Source: GCA-2731375 sp002731375 (GTDB lineage Bacteria > Pseudomonadota > Alphaproteobacteria > GCA-2731375). Taken from it: a DNA stretch of 64,000 bases. The DNA lies in assembly GCA_030752605.1 (NCBI GenBank), contig JASMDX010000006.1, positions 11,883-75,882 of the forward strand, written 5' to 3'. The position numbers were made by a program, and so were the translations under genes. Below are positions 62,602 to 64,000 of this stretch, piece after piece (position 1 is the first letter of the stretch; every line of letters starts with the position of its first letter). Below the pieces are notes generated by a model, which was not told the DNA's origin, searched no databases, and saw nothing but the letters and a program-made list of their open reading frames with translations.

Positions 62602-63762
62602 ATGTCATTCTCGCTCACAGATGAACAACGCCAGGTTCAGGACACCATCCGCCGGGTGGCGCTGGAAAAGGTCGCACCCCGCGCCGCCGCCATCGATGCG
62701 GACGGCGCCTATCCCCAGGACATGTTCGATCTGTTGTGCGACCTGGGTCTGTTCACTCTGCCCTTCCCCACCGAATACGGCGGCTCCAACAGCATGCTGG
62801 CGGCCTGCCTAGCGGTCGAGGAATTTTGCCGGGTTTGCTACAACACGGCCTATCTTCTGGTCGTACAGTGGACGCCCTTCAGCGCCATTCTGGCGGGCGG
62901 CAACGACGAGCAGAAAAAGCGCCTGCTGCCCGGTCTGGCCGACGGTACGTTGCGCATGGCTTTTTCCACCACCGAGGCGCAAGGCGGATCCGACGTGGCC
63001 GGCATCAATAACAGGGCCACGCGGGTGGACGGCGGCTACCGCCTGAACGGCGCCAAGATCTGGTGTACCAATTCCTCGGTCTCCGACTTCGTATTGGTCG
63101 CAGCGAAGATCGTGGAAGACGGCGAGAGCGAGCCGAAACGCGGCGCCATAAACCTGTTCATCGTCGCCCATGACGCGCCGGGCTTCACCATTGGGCCGCC
63201 GGAAAACAAAATGGGCGCGCGCGGCGTGCCGTCCTGCCCGCTGTTCCTGGACAATGTTTTTGTGTCCGAAGGCGACCGTCTCGGTCCCGAGGGCCTGGGT
63301 TTCAAGGTGGTCATGGAAGCCTTCAACAAGACCCGTCCGATCATTGGTGCCCGTGGTGTCGGCCTTGCCCAGGGCGCCATGGAACTGGCGATCGATTTCG
63401 TCCGCGAACGCCGCACTTTTGGTCAACAGGTCAGCAACTATCAAGGCGTGCGCTGGATGATTGCGGACATGGCTATTCAGATCGAGGCGGCGCGCAACCT
63501 AGTCTATCGCGCCGCGGCAATGGTGGATGACGGCATTACCGGGCAGGAGCTCAGCCAAGCCTCCGCCATCGCCAAGACCCAGGCCACGGACACGGCCATG
63601 ACGGTCGCGACGGATGCGGTGCAGCTTTTCGGCGCGGCGGGAATATCCAACGATTACCCCATCAACCGTTATTTCCGCGACGCCAAGGTGCTGCAGATCG
63701 TCGAGGGAACGAATCAAATTCAACGCAATATCATCGCCAACAATCTCATCGGCAGAAGTTAG
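62602..63762 (+). CDS. Acyl-CoA dehydrogenase
   Basis: A 386-residue standard acyl-CoA dehydrogenase. N-terminal helical domain; the flavin/substrate motif MAFSTTEAQGGSDVAGINNRA and ICTNSS-like KIWCTNSSVSDFV; C-terminal half with RERRTFGQQVSNYQGVRWMI and the terminal LQIVEGTNQIQRNIIANNL. The catalytic Glu lies in VEGTNQIQ. It transfers electrons to ETF. ATG 62602 follows TTGGAGAA; a longer frame from 62566 overlaps the carboxyltransferase gene end. Confidence 0.88.
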   Translation: MSFSLTDEQRQVQDTIRRVALEKVAPRAAAIDADGAYPQDMFDLLCDLGLFTLPFPTEYGGSNSMLAACLAVEEFCRVCYNTAYLLVVQWTPFSAILAGGNDEQKKRLLPGLADGTLRMAFSTTEAQGGSDVAGINNRATRVDGGYRLNGAKIWCTNSSVSDFVLVAAKIVEDGESEPKRGAINLFIVAHDAPGFTIGPPENKMGARGVPSCPLFLDNVFVSEGDRLGPEGLGFKVVMEAFNKTRPIIGARGVGLAQGAMELAIDFVRERRTFGQQVSNYQGVRWMIADMAIQIEAARNLVYRAAAMVDDGITGQELSQASAIAKTQATDTAMTVATDAVQLFGAAGISNDYPINRYFRDAKVLQIVEGTNQIQRNIIANNLIGRS

Positions 63763-63771
63763 GACCTAATT

Positions 63772-64000
63772 ATGGACAACATGGAGACGGTTGGGCTGGG
63801 TTTCTTCTACGAGGATTTGCCCCTGGGCCGCCAGTTTAAGACAATCGGGCGTACGGTCACCGAACCCGACATCGTCAATTTCATCAACACCACGGGCATG
63901 ACCGAGGTGATTTTCATGGATCTGGAATTCGTCGAGCATGAAAGCGACATCAAGGGCCGGGTCGCGCCTGGCGCGCTGGGCTATACCTTCGCCGAGGGCC
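63772..64000 (+). CDS. MaoC-like (hot-dog fold) dehydratase, N-terminal part (cut by window edge)
   Basis: An ATG nine bases after the dehydrogenase stop opens a frame that runs out of the window: METVGLGFFYEDLPLGRQFK, then TVTEPDIVNFINTTGMTEVI and VAPGALGYTFAEG. The FEDLxxGxxF start and TxTExDIxxF strand are typical of MaoC-family enoyl-CoA hydratases or thioester-acting hot-dog proteins. It fits with the preceding acyl-CoA dehydrogenase in one operon. Confidence 0.78.
   Translation, partial: MDNMETVGLGFFYEDLPLGRQFKTIGRTVTEPDIVNFINTTGMTEVIFMDLEFVEHESDIKGRVAPGALGYTFAEG

Noticed and set aside
1..64000. CRISPR arrays, rRNA operons, prophage or integrase genes
   Set aside because: No regularly spaced repeats, rRNA or phage-type genes were found; the only mobile DNA trace is the IS5 remnant at 29590.

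Overview
The window is about 64 kb of GC-rich, densely packed DNA. The codon usage, the acyl-CoA gene content, Anr/FNR-type operators and cytochrome-rich respiration suggest a free-living alphaproteobacterium, possibly related to Rhodospirillales. This placement is an inference, because no rRNA gene is present.

Layout. (1) 1-24 kb holds short, mixed-orientation operons for acyl-CoA and redox catabolism: an AmpG-like permease, a macrodomain protein, an SDR and an enoyl-CoA hydratase, an LLM-class monooxygenase followed by two flavoprotein/iron-sulfur pairs, a PLP enzyme, a D-hydroxyacid dehydrogenase, a GMC oxidoreductase, an acyl-CoA synthetase, a ketoacyl synthase, an AidB-like dehydrogenase and a thiolase. 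Several genes here are broken. (2) 24-30 kb holds a DHA2-type exporter, rpsU with an apparent CTG start, a GrdB-family gene whose in-frame TGA is probably selenocysteine, a ThDP enzyme, and IS5/VCBS debris. (3) 30-58 kb is the highlight. It is about 26 kb with every substantial gene on the minus strand. In transcription order: a 63-aa protein, two MauG/CCP-type diheme peroxidases, a Rieske subunit, an AioA/IdrA-type molybdenum subunit, a HEAT-repeat protein, a cupredoxin-like protein, module B (CydA-like protein, diheme c, membrane monoheme c, diheme c fused to an ethylbenzene-dehydrogenase-type heme domain), two soluble cytochromes c, a 38-aa membrane peptide, module A (the same four gene types), a 77-aa membrane protein, a double UspA domain fused to several PCP_red repeats, a NirJ/AhbD-like radical SAM protein with a PCP_red tail, and a protoporphyrinogen-oxidase-like protein. 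A PAS-BTAD regulator lies just upstream. (4) 58-64 kb holds a biotin carrier, a carboxyltransferase, an acyl-CoA dehydrogenase and the start of a MaoC-like hydratase.

How region 3 may work (inference). The Mo/Rieske pair with two diheme peroxidases matches the known dissimilatory iodate reductase set (IdrA, IdrB, IdrP1, IdrP2) better than arsenite oxidase. The residue corresponding to the arsenite-binding Glu of AioA is Ser here. The two CydA-like/cytochrome modules could carry electrons between the membrane and the periplasmic enzyme. Seventeen CxxCH motifs are encoded between 35 and 56.3 kb, and heme-biosynthesis-like genes end the array. Two perfect FNR-type boxes (34847-34860 and 40361-40374) and a near-perfect one ahead of the regulator (58107-58120) point to induction at low oxygen. 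The duplicated CydA/cytochrome modules and the Usp-PCP_red protein are the least familiar parts.
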